This document shows positions 24,181-33,789 of a DNA stretch of 64,000 nucleotides, one piece after another. Both the position numbers and the translations under genes were made by a program. This stretch comes from Yponomeuta sedellus. Lineage: Eukaryota; Arthropoda; Insecta; Lepidoptera; Yponomeutidae. The first letter of the stretch is position 1, and the number at the start of each line of letters is the position of its first letter. Below the pieces are notes generated by a model that saw nothing but the letters and a program-made list of their open reading frames with translations, ran no database searches and had not been told where the DNA came from. The DNA lies in NCBI GenBank assembly GCA_934045075.1, contig OW203736.1, positions 8,447,109 to 8,511,108 on the forward strand, read 5' to 3'.

Positions 24181-24802
24181 CCAAATATCCCATGTTGGTT
24201 GCCACAGTTCTGCTAAATGTTTGTGTCGCAAATTCCACCTTCATTTTGGGTATCTTCTTAGGATTGACAAGTGACTCTGTTAAGTTTTTCATGAGCCTTA
24301 TGCCCTTGTATGCAGGATTCTCCTCGTATAGTTAAGCAATGTGTTCCCATTTAGTAATTTTAGTCTCACCATCCATCACATATTTTATGTCTTTTGTAAT
24401 GAGATTATTTCTTTTACCTTTAATCAAATGAGGAGTATCAAGGAGTGGCACAATTTCCTTATTTTTCGAAAGTGTCATGTCTGTGCTCATCATTTTGTCT
24501 GATAAATTTTTGTCTCGTTTATTCAATCAATTTATTTATGGCACTGACATTTGTCGTTCCTAGGTCACATACAGAGGCCTCATACATTCAGTCCACAATT
24601 TTGTATTTCTTCAATTAAATTTTTGATCAAAACCTTTAATTCGTGTTTTGGGGTTGTTCCAGACAAGAAAGTGAATGCAACTGGTTGCTTATAATTTTTT
24701 ATTACACCTCTTAGCATAAAGACGAGGACATGGTCGGCGATTTTTCTTTTGACTTCTGGGCCATCGGTCACAAATCCCGTAATTATATCTTTTCTTCTGC
24801 TG
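24180..24802 (-). pseudogene. P-element transposase, central to C-terminal part
   Basis: Continues the protein directly after the SINE insertion: YSRRKDIITGFVTDG, then HVLVFMLRGVIKNYKQPVAF, LSGTTPKHELK and IQNCGLNV. After a break come KEIVPLLDTPHLIKGKRNN and YEENPAYKGIRLMKNLTE. These are conserved stretches of P-element/THAP9 transposases, between the catalytic residues of the RNase-H-like fold. A frameshift near 24530 and stops inactivate it. The left boundary runs into hAT-type sequence. Confidence 0.85.
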
Positions 24803-25084
24803 TAGTCAAAAAAGCGGTGGTAGCTCAGTGGGAAGAACCATAGACTGGCAAGCGAGAGCCTCAGGTTCGATCCCGAGTGCGGGCATGTACCAATGACTTT
24901 GTTTAATTTCAAAGTTACGTACATTTGCGAATTTTGCAATGAAAGTCGTAATATTACTCGCTAACGGTGAAGGAAAACATCGTGAGGAAACCCGCGGCTT
25001 GGTTGGCTCCGCACGTATTGACTAGTCTTTCCTGTGGGCTAGGCCGACTAAGCTGTCAGGGTGGTATAGGTGCTGGGCAAGCCT

Positions 25085-28000
25085 CTTCTTCTTCTTCTTC
25101 GTCGATACGCTCCTGACAGAGCGGTCGTGGCCCTCACGAAGTATCTTTATCTGTGGCGGATGTTGCTCGCCTCACGATGCCTTGCCATCCCTTTCGGCTC
25201 CATGTTGCTTTAGTGCATTCGTGCAACGGTTTCCCAACCGCAGATTTTATTTGGTCGGTCCATCGCATTGGTGCTCTTCCCCGAGCTCTAGTGCCTTCTA
25301 CCCTTCCCTGCATCACATTTCGTTCAATGGAGCTACCATCTCGCCGAGATACATGGCCGAAGAAACGCAGGATTCGACTTTGGACCAAAGTCGATAGACG
25401 CTGTTTGATGCCGAGCTCTTGAAGAATGGAGGCGTTGGTACGAAATTCAGTCCACGATATTCCCAGCATTTTCCTCCAGCACCACATTTCCAGAGCATCT
25501 ATCTTCCTTTTCTCAACTTCCCGCAACGTCCACGTTTCCGCAGCGTACAGAAATATGGGGAACACAAGCGCACGAACAAGCCGGGTCTTAGTGGCTTTTG
25601 TGATGTTGCGGTTCTTCCATATTTTTTTGAGCTTGTCCATTGCCGATCTAGTGATAGCCATGCGACGCTTTATCTCCTCTATGCATCCACCGTTGTTTGA
25701 GATCAGTGCACCCAGATAGATATATGATTGGACCACTTCGCAATTCGCGATTTCAGGATGTTCGGGTGAGTTATCGTTAGCTCGGTCTACAATCATCATC
25801 TTGGTTTTGCTGCGGTTGATCTTCAGCCCGAAATTCAGGCTAACGTGTTCCATTTTGAGAAGGAGTTCTTCCATACGGATTGCACTAGTTGCAAACAGTG
25901 TGGTGTCGTCTGCGTAGCGCAAGTTTGCGATCGTTTGGCCACCAACCGAAACGCCATCAGTCCATTCGTCGAGAGTAATCCGCATTATTAGCTCGGTATA
26001 AGTATTGAAAAGTAGCGGCGAGATAATGCACCCCTGGCGTACACCTGCACTAGGATGGAAGTTGCTGGACATCACTTCGTCTGTCCGGACTGATGCAGTA
26101 CCCTCTTCGTACAGCTTTCTGAGCAGGTGCACTAGATGTTTTGGTGTTCCCATTCGCAGCAAAGTGTCCCAAAGAACTGGCCACTTGACAGAGTCAAACG
26201 CCTTTGAGAAGTCAACGAAGCATATGTAAGTAGGCTTGTTGAATTCTCTAGCCTTCTCTATAATCTGGCGCACTGTTAGGATCTGCTCTCTGGTACCTCT
26301 TCCTTTTACAAAACCGGCTTGTTCTGGCGCGATTTCTTTTGACAAGAAGGCTTTCAGTCGTTCGTTTAGGATGTGCAATAGAATTTTACTTGCATGAGAT
26401 ATTAATGCAATAAGGCGATAGTTGTTGCACTTTTTTGTCGACCCTTTTTTATGTAGAGGTATAAAGACTGTATGAGCCCATTCTGATGGCCATGTCCCTG
26501 TTTGCCATATTTTGTTGCAGATGGTATGAAATATATGGATGCCATGTTCTCCTGAGGCTTTTATGGTTTCTATAGGGAGGTCATCTCTTCCAGTAGCTTT
26601 TCCATTTTTGAGATGTTTTATGGCGGCCTTTATCTCTGATCGCAAAATGTCAGGCTCTTGTTCTCCAATTATGGGCTCTGTAGAGTCAAAGTCTCGTGAC
26701 CGCGGGTCATCAAACAACGATTGACAGTAGCTTCTCCAGGATTCTGAGATTTGATCCAGCTCGGTAACTACTTCTCCACGACTGTTTTCAATTGCCCATG
26801 TTTTGGAGCACAGTGACTTTGTGAGGACACGGATCTTGTGGTACAAGTCTTTGGTCTGGTGCTTATCTGCATGTAATTCGACCTCTTCGCACATCTTGCG
26901 AAGGTATGCATTCTGATCTCTTCTGCAGCCAGCTTGTATCTCAGCAGACTTGCGGTTTAGATCTTTGACTTGGACTCCTTGTGCCTTCATTTGTCGTCTC
27001 TCTTCAACTAAGTTGAGGGTTTCGTCGGTCATCCAGTGTTGCTTTTTTCGCGAGCTTATTTGTGAGTTGGACTCCGCGGCTGCAGCAACAATAATAGTTT
27101 TGGCTCGATCCCATAATCCATCAGCTGACTCATTTTTATGATCCACACCTGACCATTCGGACCAGTTCTGTTCTAGAGCTAATAGGAACTTTGAGCTATC
27201 CTTCACTTCGATCCGTCTGTGTTTGTCGAGTTTCCTGGCTGCTCGCAGTTTCAATTTGAGCTTCGCTACCAGTAATTGATGATCTGATCCGCAATCGGCG
27301 CCAGGTAACGTGTGTACGTTTCTGATGGATGTTCTCCAGCGTGATCCTATCAATATGTAGTCAATCTGGTTGCGGTAGTTTCCATCTGGTGATGTCCATG
27401 TGTAAAGTCTTCGCGGATGATGTTGAAAATGAGTGTTTGCTATCATAAGGTTGTTTTCAGTGGCAAATTGGATTAAGCGCTCACCTCTTTCGTTTCTATT
27501 GCCAAGTCCAAACTTCCCTACACTGTTGCTAAGATGGTGAGAGTTAGCTCCTATCTTCGAGTTCAGGTCTCCTAAGATCACAAGGATTTCACGGTTAGGG
27601 ATCTTGGCCATTGTCGCTTCTAGTTCAGTGTAGAAAGCTTCTATAACCTCATCTCTGGCAGTGCTGGTGGGGGCGTATACCTGTATGAGGTTCAGGTTTA
27701 CCGGCGAAGCCTTGAGTTTAATACTCAGTATTCTATCGCTGACTGGTTCATAGCCCATCACGCAGTTTCTTTGCAGTAGGGGAATCATGAAGGCTACTCC
27801 ATTTTGGCTGTTGGTGTCGTTGCCCGAAAAATAGATGGCGTGAGTATCGGTGAGAAAATGTCCGTTATTCTTCCAATGGGTCTCGCTCAATCCACAGATG
27901 TCGAGTTCGCATCTGGTAATCTCCCTTTCTAAGATGGTAAGTTTTCCTGGGTGTAGTAAGCCACGCACATTCCAAGTGCCTATCTTCTGGATTTGTCGCA

Positions 28001-28432
28001 GCTTGACACCGGTTCCAGTAGCCAAGTTTCCGCAGAGAGCCTGGTCTCCCACATCTCCGTGGCCGGTAGCCCATTTCTCACCGTCTGCCCCGGACGCAGC
28101 GCGGCGCCGGTTGCTAAGCGGGTCGCATGGCAATCGCGATATCTTCTGTTGTACTTTCATGAGGTCTTTCTTGGGAAAGTAGATGCAGTGGTTTCCCCTT
28201 GCCTGCTGCACCAAGCCGTTTAAGGGTGATTTGGACCCTAGGGCTGTTGAAACCCCTTCCTACCGGTTGCCCGGCAGGGTCTATGGTTATACCGCCATTG
28301 CTCGGTCGCCAGGGCCTCGTCTGTTGTCTAGCAGGGAGCACCGCGGCGGCTGGTGGGCCACCGACACGAGCAGGTGAGGTTGACACTTGGGGCCAGCGAG
28401 ATGGTAAAGCTGTTCTCCCCCTTACTCCCCTA
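25085..28432 (-). mobile_element. RTE-clade retrotransposon with an open ORF
   Basis: Flanked by the 10-bp duplication GGGCAAGCCT (25075-25084 and 28433-28442). On the minus strand it has a 5' UTR of about 0.2 kb, a single long ORF, a very short 3' UTR and a (GAA)n tail, as expected of RTE elements. It sits inside a SINE. Confidence 0.87.
25134..28214 (-). CDS. RTE endonuclease-reverse transcriptase, 1026 codons
   Basis: Uninterrupted frame. Residues 1-75 are an N-terminal extension. The APE endonuclease follows at about 75-310: IGTWNVRGL, CGLSETHWK, YAPTSTARDE, LGDLNSKIG, YRNQIDYIL, GSDHQLL. The RT is at about 545-800: NGKATGRDD, NNYRLIALIS, PEQAGFVKGRGT, CFVDFSKAFDS, RQGCIISPLLF and the catalytic YADDTTLF. 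The C-terminus reads ILRFFGHVSRRDG and APMRWTDQIK. No ORF1 is present. The true start may be further in, because the first 70 residues lack family likeness. All key motifs are kept, so the protein could be functional. Confidence 0.92.
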   Translation of the reverse strand: MVQQARGNHCIYFPKKDLMKVQQKISRLPCDPLSNRRRAASGADGEKWATGHGDVGDQALCGNLATGTGVKLRQIQKIGTWNVRGLLHPGKLTILEREITRCELDICGLSETHWKNNGHFLTDTHAIYFSGNDTNSQNGVAFMIPLLQRNCVMGYEPVSDRILSIKLKASPVNLNLIQVYAPTSTARDEVIEAFYTELEATMAKIPNREILVILGDLNSKIGANSHHLSNSVGKFGLGNRNERGERLIQFATENNLMIANTHFQHHPRRLYTWTSPDGNYRNQIDYILIGSRWRTSIRNVHTLPGADCGSDHQLLVAKLKLKLRAARKLDKHRRIEVKDSSKFLLALEQNWSEWSGVDHKNESADGLWDRAKTIIVAAAAESNSQISSRKKQHWMTDETLNLVEERRQMKAQGVQVKDLNRKSAEIQAGCRRDQNAYLRKMCEEVELHADKHQTKDLYHKIRVLTKSLCSKTWAIENSRGEVVTELDQISESWRSYCQSLFDDPRSRDFDSTEPIIGEQEPDILRSEIKAAIKHLKNGKATGRDDLPIETIKASGEHGIHIFHTICNKIWQTGTWPSEWAHTVFIPLHKKGSTKKCNNYRLIALISHASKILLHILNERLKAFLSKEIAPEQAGFVKGRGTREQILTVRQIIEKAREFNKPTYICFVDFSKAFDSVKWPVLWDTLLRMGTPKHLVHLLRKLYEEGTASVRTDEVMSSNFHPSAGVRQGCIISPLLFNTYTELIMRITLDEWTDGVSVGGQTIANLRYADDTTLFATSAIRMEELLLKMEHVSLNFGLKINRSKTKMMIVDRANDNSPEHPEIANCEVVQSYIYLGALISNNGGCIEEIKRRMAITRSAMDKLKKIWKNRNITKATKTRLVRALVFPIFLYAAETWTLREVEKRKIDALEMWCWRKMLGISWTEFRTNASILQELGIKQRLSTLVQSRILRFFGHVSRRDGSSIERNVMQGRVEGTRARGRAPMRWTDQIKSAVGKPLHECTKATWSRKGWQGIVRRATSATDKDTS

Positions 28433-28587
28433 GGGCAAGCCTACACCATCTATAAAACCATGTCCCAGGCACTACAGCGTCGGAGTGGTCCCTTCACCCA
28501 TCTAGTGTGAGTGAAGATACCACTGGACGCTGTATAAATCATGTCATTAAGTAGATGCAAAAAGGCCAATATTATTATTAGTCAAAA

Positions 28588-29087
28588 TGTGGAGTAATCT
28601 ACATCTCGTCAAATAAAAGCATGCATAATTTATCATTTTCCGTCATTGTCTCTGCTCTTTTTTTTAGGTGGAATTTTTTTTTGTTCAAGCCTGGTTTTAT
28701 TCCAGCTTTTGCAATTAATCTGCTCAGTGTCAATGCAGATGGCAATAGAAAAACTTTGCTCAGCCATTTATAAGCTCTTGGACCTTGCTTGTACAAGCTT
28801 AAGGCCATAATCTTTTCATCTTTAGAAAATCTTCTTCCCATTTTAGGCTTTCCACTTTCCCGAAATTGCATAGCCGTGAACGTACTCGTAGCAGCAAGAG
28901 TGGTAAATTTTTCCAAACATTTTTGGAAAGACTTGTTCTCAGACAATATTAAGGCTTTCTTTAATCTAGCTGCATAGTTGTCCTTCTTTTTCGTCAGTTT
29001 CGACGGTATGGATTTTTTTTTCAGTTCTCTTGATTTTCTGAGGTTCTTTCTTCAAAGTGTGCGTTGTTTTTGGTGCAGGGATAGGTT
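28588..29087 (-). pseudogene. P-element transposase, segment after the THAP domain
   Basis: Starts at a CTCGCAG acceptor (exon from 29087) with a Lys-rich linker. After a frameshift near 28985 it continues with MGRRFSKDEKIMALSLYKQG, LLPSALTLSRLI and the conserved LLFDEM, where the Asp is a catalytic candidate. A stop follows LLFDEM directly, then TPHFD, and there the SINE insertion cuts the frame. The protein resumes at 24802. This is the leucine-rich/HTH part and the start of the catalytic fold of P-type transposases. Confidence 0.85.
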
Positions 29088-29568
29088 CTGCGAGTGGTTT
29101 TAAAAACAAATAATGTATGATTAGTAAATTGGTATGTATGATAATAGGTTGTAGGTTACTAATAGTATGGAGCATTTTTTGAAAGAAAATAGAAATATTT
29201 GTAAAAAAATCCAGATGAAATGCACACTTTTCTGATTACCACTACGATTACCGCTTTTATTCATTATGATACTATAAAAGATACTACTAAAAAACAAGAG
29301 GCAAGAGAAAGGCTCACTAAGAGAGAGAATTTGGGCTCAATCACCACAAGAGTCCTTTCAAATGTTGAGTGAAAATTTTGTTCATAAGGAAGGACTTTGA
29401 AGCAAAATTATCTGAGAATGTTGAAGATGCAGCAAAAACAAATGAACTGTTACAGGCTGTGCTTTGGTTTGTAATATCTGACAAAGGCCTTTTCCTTGAC
29501 ACCAATACAGCTAAAAATAAGATATAACAAATAAGTAAAAAAAAAATTTTTACTTAGACTCTATGGTG
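29088..29568 (-). other. P-element intron sequence
   Basis: AT-rich sequence between the P-element coding segment and the mariner insertion; no further gene recognised. Confidence 0.4.
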
Positions 29569-29570
29569 TA

Positions 29571-30671
29571 CGAGGGTCAAACTGAAAGTTCTTAGAAAAT
29601 CAAAAACTGAGCGTATTAGCAAGTTATTAGTTTTATTATATCTTTTCGAAATAGTGTCCATTCACATCAAAACATCGCTGCATCCGATGGAACCACTGAG
29701 AAAAGCACTTTTCCCAGTCGTCCTTAGGGGTCTCCTCAACGGCCTTTTGATACGCAGTCACTGCTTCCTCGGCGTCTATAAAACTTTTTCCTTTAAGTTT
29801 TTCTTTTATTTTCGGGAATAAATAAAAATCGCAAGGTGCGAGGTCGCGGCTATATGGCGGATGACCCAGTAATTCCACGTCTGACGTCGCTAAATAGTCG
29901 GTCGTTCGCTTGGCAGTCTGTGACGAGGCGTTATCGTGGTGAAGGAGGATCCTGCTGCGAGGTCGTTTCTTTCGCACTTTTTCCAGGACAAGTGGCAAAC
30001 AAATGTTAGTGTACCACTCTGCAGTGACTGTTTTTTGATTCTCTGAAGCAATTGATGCGTAATACCTGTCCTTCCAAAAAACGAGGCCACCATCTTTTTG
30101 CCCACGCTTCGACCTCTCTTCACTTTAGTAGGCAACTCCTTGGAAGGAAACACCCACTGAGCAGACTGTCTTTTGGTTTCGGGATCATAACAGTAAATCC
30201 AGCTTTCGTCACCCGTCAGTATATCAAACACAGCATTAACACAGCAAATTTTTGAAGCATTTTTCGGCACGAGTTTTTGAGCCTCTTTGAGAGATTAGTG
30301 CGACCACGTTTAAACTCATTAAACCAGTTTTAAACAGTGGCACGAGATGGGGCTTCATCGTAAAAGGCCAATCGAAGTCTATCATAACTTTTTTGTTGAC
30401 TTGAATGTTTTGTTGTCTGAATTTGTTTTGTTGACTAAAATGATATCGAAAGTCTTAAAAAATCATTGCATGAAAATCTTGTCGCGTCAATTCCATGATA
30501 ACGTGACACAATTTTCAATTTGCCGCCAAATAATAAAACAAATGACTAATGAATAAAATACATACTCAATAATACAGGCAAAGAGTTTAATTTTTTTTCC
30601 AAATTTAAACTTATTTTTTTATTATATTGTTTACAAGTGGCCAGTTCTAAAAACTTTCAGTGTCGCCCTCG
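29571..30671 (-). mobile_element. mariner element with terminal inverted repeats
   Basis: Bounded by TA dinucleotides (29569-29570, 30672-30673). Inverted ends of about 27 bp start CGAGGG and share ACTGAAAGTT. Length 1101 bp, within an intron of the P element. Confidence 0.92.
29636..30494 (-). pseudogene. mariner transposase (D,D34D), broken
   Basis: The start MELTRQDFHAMIF near 30494 is followed by a stop and frameshifts in the paired HTH region. The catalytic part is well kept. It has TGDESWIY (first Asp), then after a frameshift near 29990 LLHHDNASSQ (second Asp) and SRDLAPCDFYLF (third Asp), with 34 residues between the second and third Asp. The protein ends at 29636. The spacing identifies a true mariner. 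It cannot be made as a whole from this copy. Confidence 0.9.
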
Positions 30672-30673
30672 TA

Positions 30674-30766
30674 ATCAAATATAATTCCCACCAGTCAAAA
30701 ATATAGAACTTCAACGCAAAATAAAGTTTGAATTAGCAAATTTTAACTATAAACTATATTAATTAC
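30674..30766 (-). other. P-element intron, right part
   Basis: Short intron segment between the mariner and the THAP exon donor (GGTAAT at about 30767). Confidence 0.5.
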
Positions 30767-31351
30767 CTTTCATGTGTAGAGTCGGTATTGCATTTGAAAA
30801 GAGTGTGTTCATAGATGCATGATATTCCAGTTCGAAATGTTTGCGGCACACTCTTCGGCATCTGTATATGTATTCATGATCAAGACTCAGTAAATTTCCT
30901 CTAATGTTGTGAATCCAAATAATGATTCCGTCTTTGTCCTTAATAGGATGTGGAAATTTATGCAAATGCACATTTTCTCCTCCTAAAATAAATGAGAAGC
31001 AGTTTGTAAGATAAATTCATGGGGGTGAATTTCATGGCTAAGTTGGTTAATGAGAAACATAGTTCCATCAAGGTATTTCACAGTCACACGTTCTGCACTA
31101 TGCAGTTCATTATGAAAACTATAGTTCTCAACTATGTGTGAGATAAATTAAATTGGGCTGACGATGAAGTAATAAAAAACAGAAAGACAACAAAACCACA
31201 GGGGTCCCGTTTATCAACACATCACACAAAATTTATTAGGATGCTTGGTTTTCGATTTTGAATTGGTACTAATGAATTAAGGAATAAACTTGTGTGTGTA
31301 CTTACGAGTAACTTCGAATTGAGGTACGCAGCACTGTTTTGCGGAACTCAT
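30767..31351 (-). pseudogene. P-element THAP domain, two exons
   Basis: Exon 1 (31351-31306) encodes MSSAKQCCVPQFEVT and ends at a GTAAGT donor. Exon 2 (30982-30767) follows a TTTTAG acceptor in phase and encodes VHLHKFPHPIKDKDGI, a CRRVCRKHFE motif and NAIPTLHMKG, ending at GGTAAT. THAP domains are C2CH zinc fingers that bind the element ends. Here CCVPQF has Phe where the second zinc Cys (C-x4-C spacing) is expected, so folding may be impaired. The intron of about 320 bp carries nothing else I recognise. Confidence 0.85.
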
Positions 31352-31861
31352 TTTGCAAGTCAACAATAATAGTTACCAGAGGCTTAAACTCAACATCCAA
31401 ATACGGGCGCAACGGTCAGCAAAAGAACGAATCATCGAAATCCGCGGGAAAAGCTAGGGTTATTGTTGTAAAATCCACGAAAACATTAAAGAGCACATTC
31501 ACGTCAAAAGAAAGTAAACGGAAGTAATAAATCAAAATGCCGGTGTAAATAAACACGGTGGCTGACGTTTCGTTTCGTCCAAGAACAAGCAACATAATAA
31601 TGTAATGTAATGATTTGTTAATTTTTCAACATCTTAAATTACTTGAATGGTCCGGAATTCGCCTGAAATCATTTAATTTATATTAGATGATTTCAGGCGA
31701 CATGAGTTTTTATTATGTATAGACGACTTTGTGTTTATACTTTATTTTATTCCTAATACAATGAACTTTGGAAATAAAAAGAAATAATCTTCTAATCAAC
31801 GTTATAAAAAAAATCAACAAGAATATAATCCTGAGGACTTAACATAATAGATGAACTAAGT
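31352..31861. other. No gene recognised; one palindrome
   Basis: A 60-codon frame on the plus strand (31339-31527) shows no family likeness. The region holds the inverted repeat described at 31659-31700. Confidence 0.4.
31659..31700. repeat. Inverted repeat, 14-bp arms
   Basis: TCGCCTGAAATCAT at 31659-31672 and its inverse at 31687-31700, with a 14-base AT-rich loop. Confidence 0.9.
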
Positions 31862-32101
31862 TCAATCTTGACAATTATTACATAGTGTTTTTGTGCTACT
31901 ATGCAACTTGCAAATGAAATGCTTGCAATTGTTACATTTTGTAGCAATTTTTCCGTCTTTTTTTCTATCACATAAGTGACAGCGCCTTCTCTTTAGCACA
32001 TTTTGCCTTGAGCTACCGGCATAGCCACTCAACACAGATTCGGAGTCAGAATCCGCGTCCAATATCTCTTCTATAACCTGATCACTTAATGGTCTCGCCA
32101 C
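31862..32101 (-). CDS. piggyBac-type N-C fusion remnant, 79 codons
   Basis: The start MARPLSDQVIEEIL followed by an acidic DADSDSES run is typical of piggyBac transposase N-termini. After only about 35 residues it passes into the C-terminal Cys-rich zinc domain (CHLCDRKKDG, CNNCKHFICKLHS, CNNCQD). The whole DDD catalytic core is missing, yet the frame is open from ATG to stop. It is either an internally deleted element or a small zinc-domain protein. The right flank near 32290 reads AGTTAAGGGTTAA, consistent with a TTAA target and CCCTTAACT end; no matching left end was found. Confidence 0.65.
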   Translation of the reverse strand: MARPLSDQVIEEILDADSDSESVLSGYAGSSRQNVLKRRRCHLCDRKKDGKIATKCNNCKHFICKLHSSTKTLCNNCQD

Positions 32102-32870
32102 CTTGTCAAAATAACTGTAAAATATACGAATACATGAAATGATATATTTACTGAAATCTTACGTAACTGGTATTGAGGGGGTCGTGCGGACCCCATAACG
32201 AGATTACACAAAATGGCGCACACGCACGGTGCAAAGTTTTAAAGGAATTAAAAAATAAATCACGCGTGGGGGGCGCGCCACCCCCACGAAACCAGTTAAG
32301 GGTTAAAAAAATAAAGAAATATTGCTATCTACACTAAACCTGACAATATGCGTCATCTAGTGAGGTGTTACGGTACTATTTGTTTTTGCGAGATTTCTAT
32401 AGAATTAACAACGTATGAAGTGAAAAGCCCGTGGCAGACGCCGTCACTGTCGGTTCGTTTTATGCAATGCATACGTTTTGTAATACTCAAGTGCTTCATA
32501 TTTGTGGATAATGCCGTAGTGTATTATTCGTTCTGTGCTAACGTGTGTAATAACCGAATCTTAATATGATTTGCCAATTTCATATTTGCTTTTGTTTCGT
32601 CCTTCCCTCGCATGCGTCCATTGTCCTCCACAAACGTAGTGGAACGGTGTTTCGGAGTGTGGAAAGGCAAATTTAGAATTTTATTAGAAGCTTATTATCA
32701 TAGCTTGTTCAGAACTGAATAATTTGGCAATCAAATGAAATGATATTGATGATGAAGGTAAACTATGCAAATGTCTAGAAATCTAACATGTCTGTCTGAC
32801 AATCCTTCATAATTATTCATCATAATAATAATAATCACCCAGTCAAATTATTTTTTGTAAAATAATTGTA
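32102..32870. other. No recognised gene
   Basis: Right flank of the piggyBac remnant, then unassigned sequence. A 73-codon plus-strand frame at 32348-32569 has no domain I know. Confidence 0.4.
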
Positions 32871-32881
32871 ATAAGCTACAT

Positions 32882-33230
32882 ATATTTTTAGAGGCAAAAA
32901 ATTCCACCCATGCCGGGATTCGAACCCGCGACCTCTGGCTATGCGTGCCAGCGCTCTTTCCAACTGAGCTAATGGGTGAGTCACATCAGTGAAATTTCGA
33001 AACTCTTTACACTATTCTCTGTATTACGTACAGGCAGCGACATCAGGCTGAAGTAAATTGCATCACTTACAGCCCCGAGTACCTAGTTTGCAGTTGATTT
33101 TTACATCGGAAGATTACCAGAGGTCGCGGGTTCAAGTCCCGGCATGGGTGGAATAATTTTTAGCCTCTAAAAATAGGTTTTTAAAATTGTCCTTAGCACG
33201 GGTTAGTGCATTAAAAATAAAAATAGTAGA
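32882..33230 (+). mobile_element. Fold-back tRNA-derived SINE, copy 2 (longest)
   Basis: Flanked by the 11-bp duplication ATAAGCTACAT (32871-32881 and 33231-33241). Order on the plus strand: a TTAGAGGC arm; a nearly complete tRNA-like unit in antisense (32905-32980); a unique body of about 140 bp; a second tRNA 3' half in sense (33117-33152); an AGCCTCTAAA arm; then CCTTAGCACGGG and the tail GCATTAAAAATAAAAATAG. This copy shows what the shorter hairpin copies have lost. Confidence 0.88.
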
Positions 33231-33241
33231 ATAAGCTACAT

Positions 33242-33567
33242 GGTTTAATACACTATTGTTATTACAAATAAACTATCCTATAGCATACTTAAAATTCTTG
33301 TTTACATGCTCTGCTTTGAACTATTTATTGGTAAAACAATATCAAGGCAAAAAATTTCAACCAATCTAACAACATTCTAAGGATAGATAGTCTATTATTT
33401 AAAAACATATTTTTTGGCCCCTTGAAAAGGTTGTTAATGCTATCCCGATGTTAACAAAAAATACGCAAGTTTAGACACTGATGGTGACGAAAGAGGAAGA
33501 GATGTTGACGGTGAATTAAATAATGCAATGAATTTGACATGTGTCATGTTTATTAAAAAAATTTAAT
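33242..33567. other. No recognised feature
   Basis: AT-rich spacer between two SINE copies; nothing seen. Confidence 0.5.
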
Positions 33568-33579
33568 ACGTATTTTTTT

Positions 33580-33776
33580 ACACTATTTTTATTTTTAATG
33601 CACTGACCCGTGCTAGGGAACAAATTTAAAAACCTATTTAGAGGCTAAAAATTTCACCCATGCCGGGATTCGAACCCGCAACCTCTGGCTATCCGTACCA
33701 GAGGTACGGATAGCCAGAGGTTGCGGGTTCGAATCCCGGCATGGGTGAAATTTTTAGCCTCTAAATAGGTTTTTAA
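33580..33776 (-). mobile_element. Fold-back tRNA-derived SINE, copy 3
   Basis: Flanked by the 12-bp duplication ACGTATTTTTTT (33568-33579 and 33777-33788). The tail is on the left, so it is read on the minus strand. The two tRNA 3' halves form a near-perfect hairpin centred near 33702, with the arms AAAACCTATTTAGAGGC and its inverse at the ends. Confidence 0.9.
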
Positions 33777-33789
33777 ACGTATTTTTTTT

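Larger units (their letters stand above)
24812..28578 (+). mobile_element. tRNA-derived SINE split by an RTE insertion
   Basis: Head at 24812-24890 with an A-box-like TAGCTCAGTGGG and a B-box GGTTCGATCC; the body continues to 25084. It is cut by the RTE element 25085-28432 and resumes at 28443, ending in an ATT repeat tail at 28578. The duplication TAGTCAAAA flanks it (24803-24811 and 28579-28587). Removing the RTE leaves a SINE of about 0.41 kb. Similar tRNA SINEs with an ACATCGTGAGGAAACC motif are known in Lepidoptera. Confidence 0.88.
24180..31351 (-). mobile_element. P element (THAP-type), split by nested insertions
   Basis: Minus-strand P-element gene in pieces. Exon 1 is 31351-31306, the THAP exon 30982-30767, the N-terminal/HTH part 29087-28588 and the RNase-H-like part 24802-24180. 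A mariner (29571-30671) lies in an intron. A tRNA-SINE (24812-28578) interrupts the coding region and itself contains an RTE element. Terminal repeats of the P element were not identified. Confidence 0.85.

Noticed and set aside
31339..31527. 62-codon basic plus-strand frame
   Set aside because: Overlaps the start of the antisense P-element exon 1 and has no recognisable motif.
32348..32569. 73-codon plus-strand frame
   Set aside because: No domain, splice signal or homologous family that I can name.
32905..32980. tRNA gene on the minus strand
   Set aside because: Same SINE family; the loop reads ACGCATA without U33, and the unit is followed by SINE body and tail.
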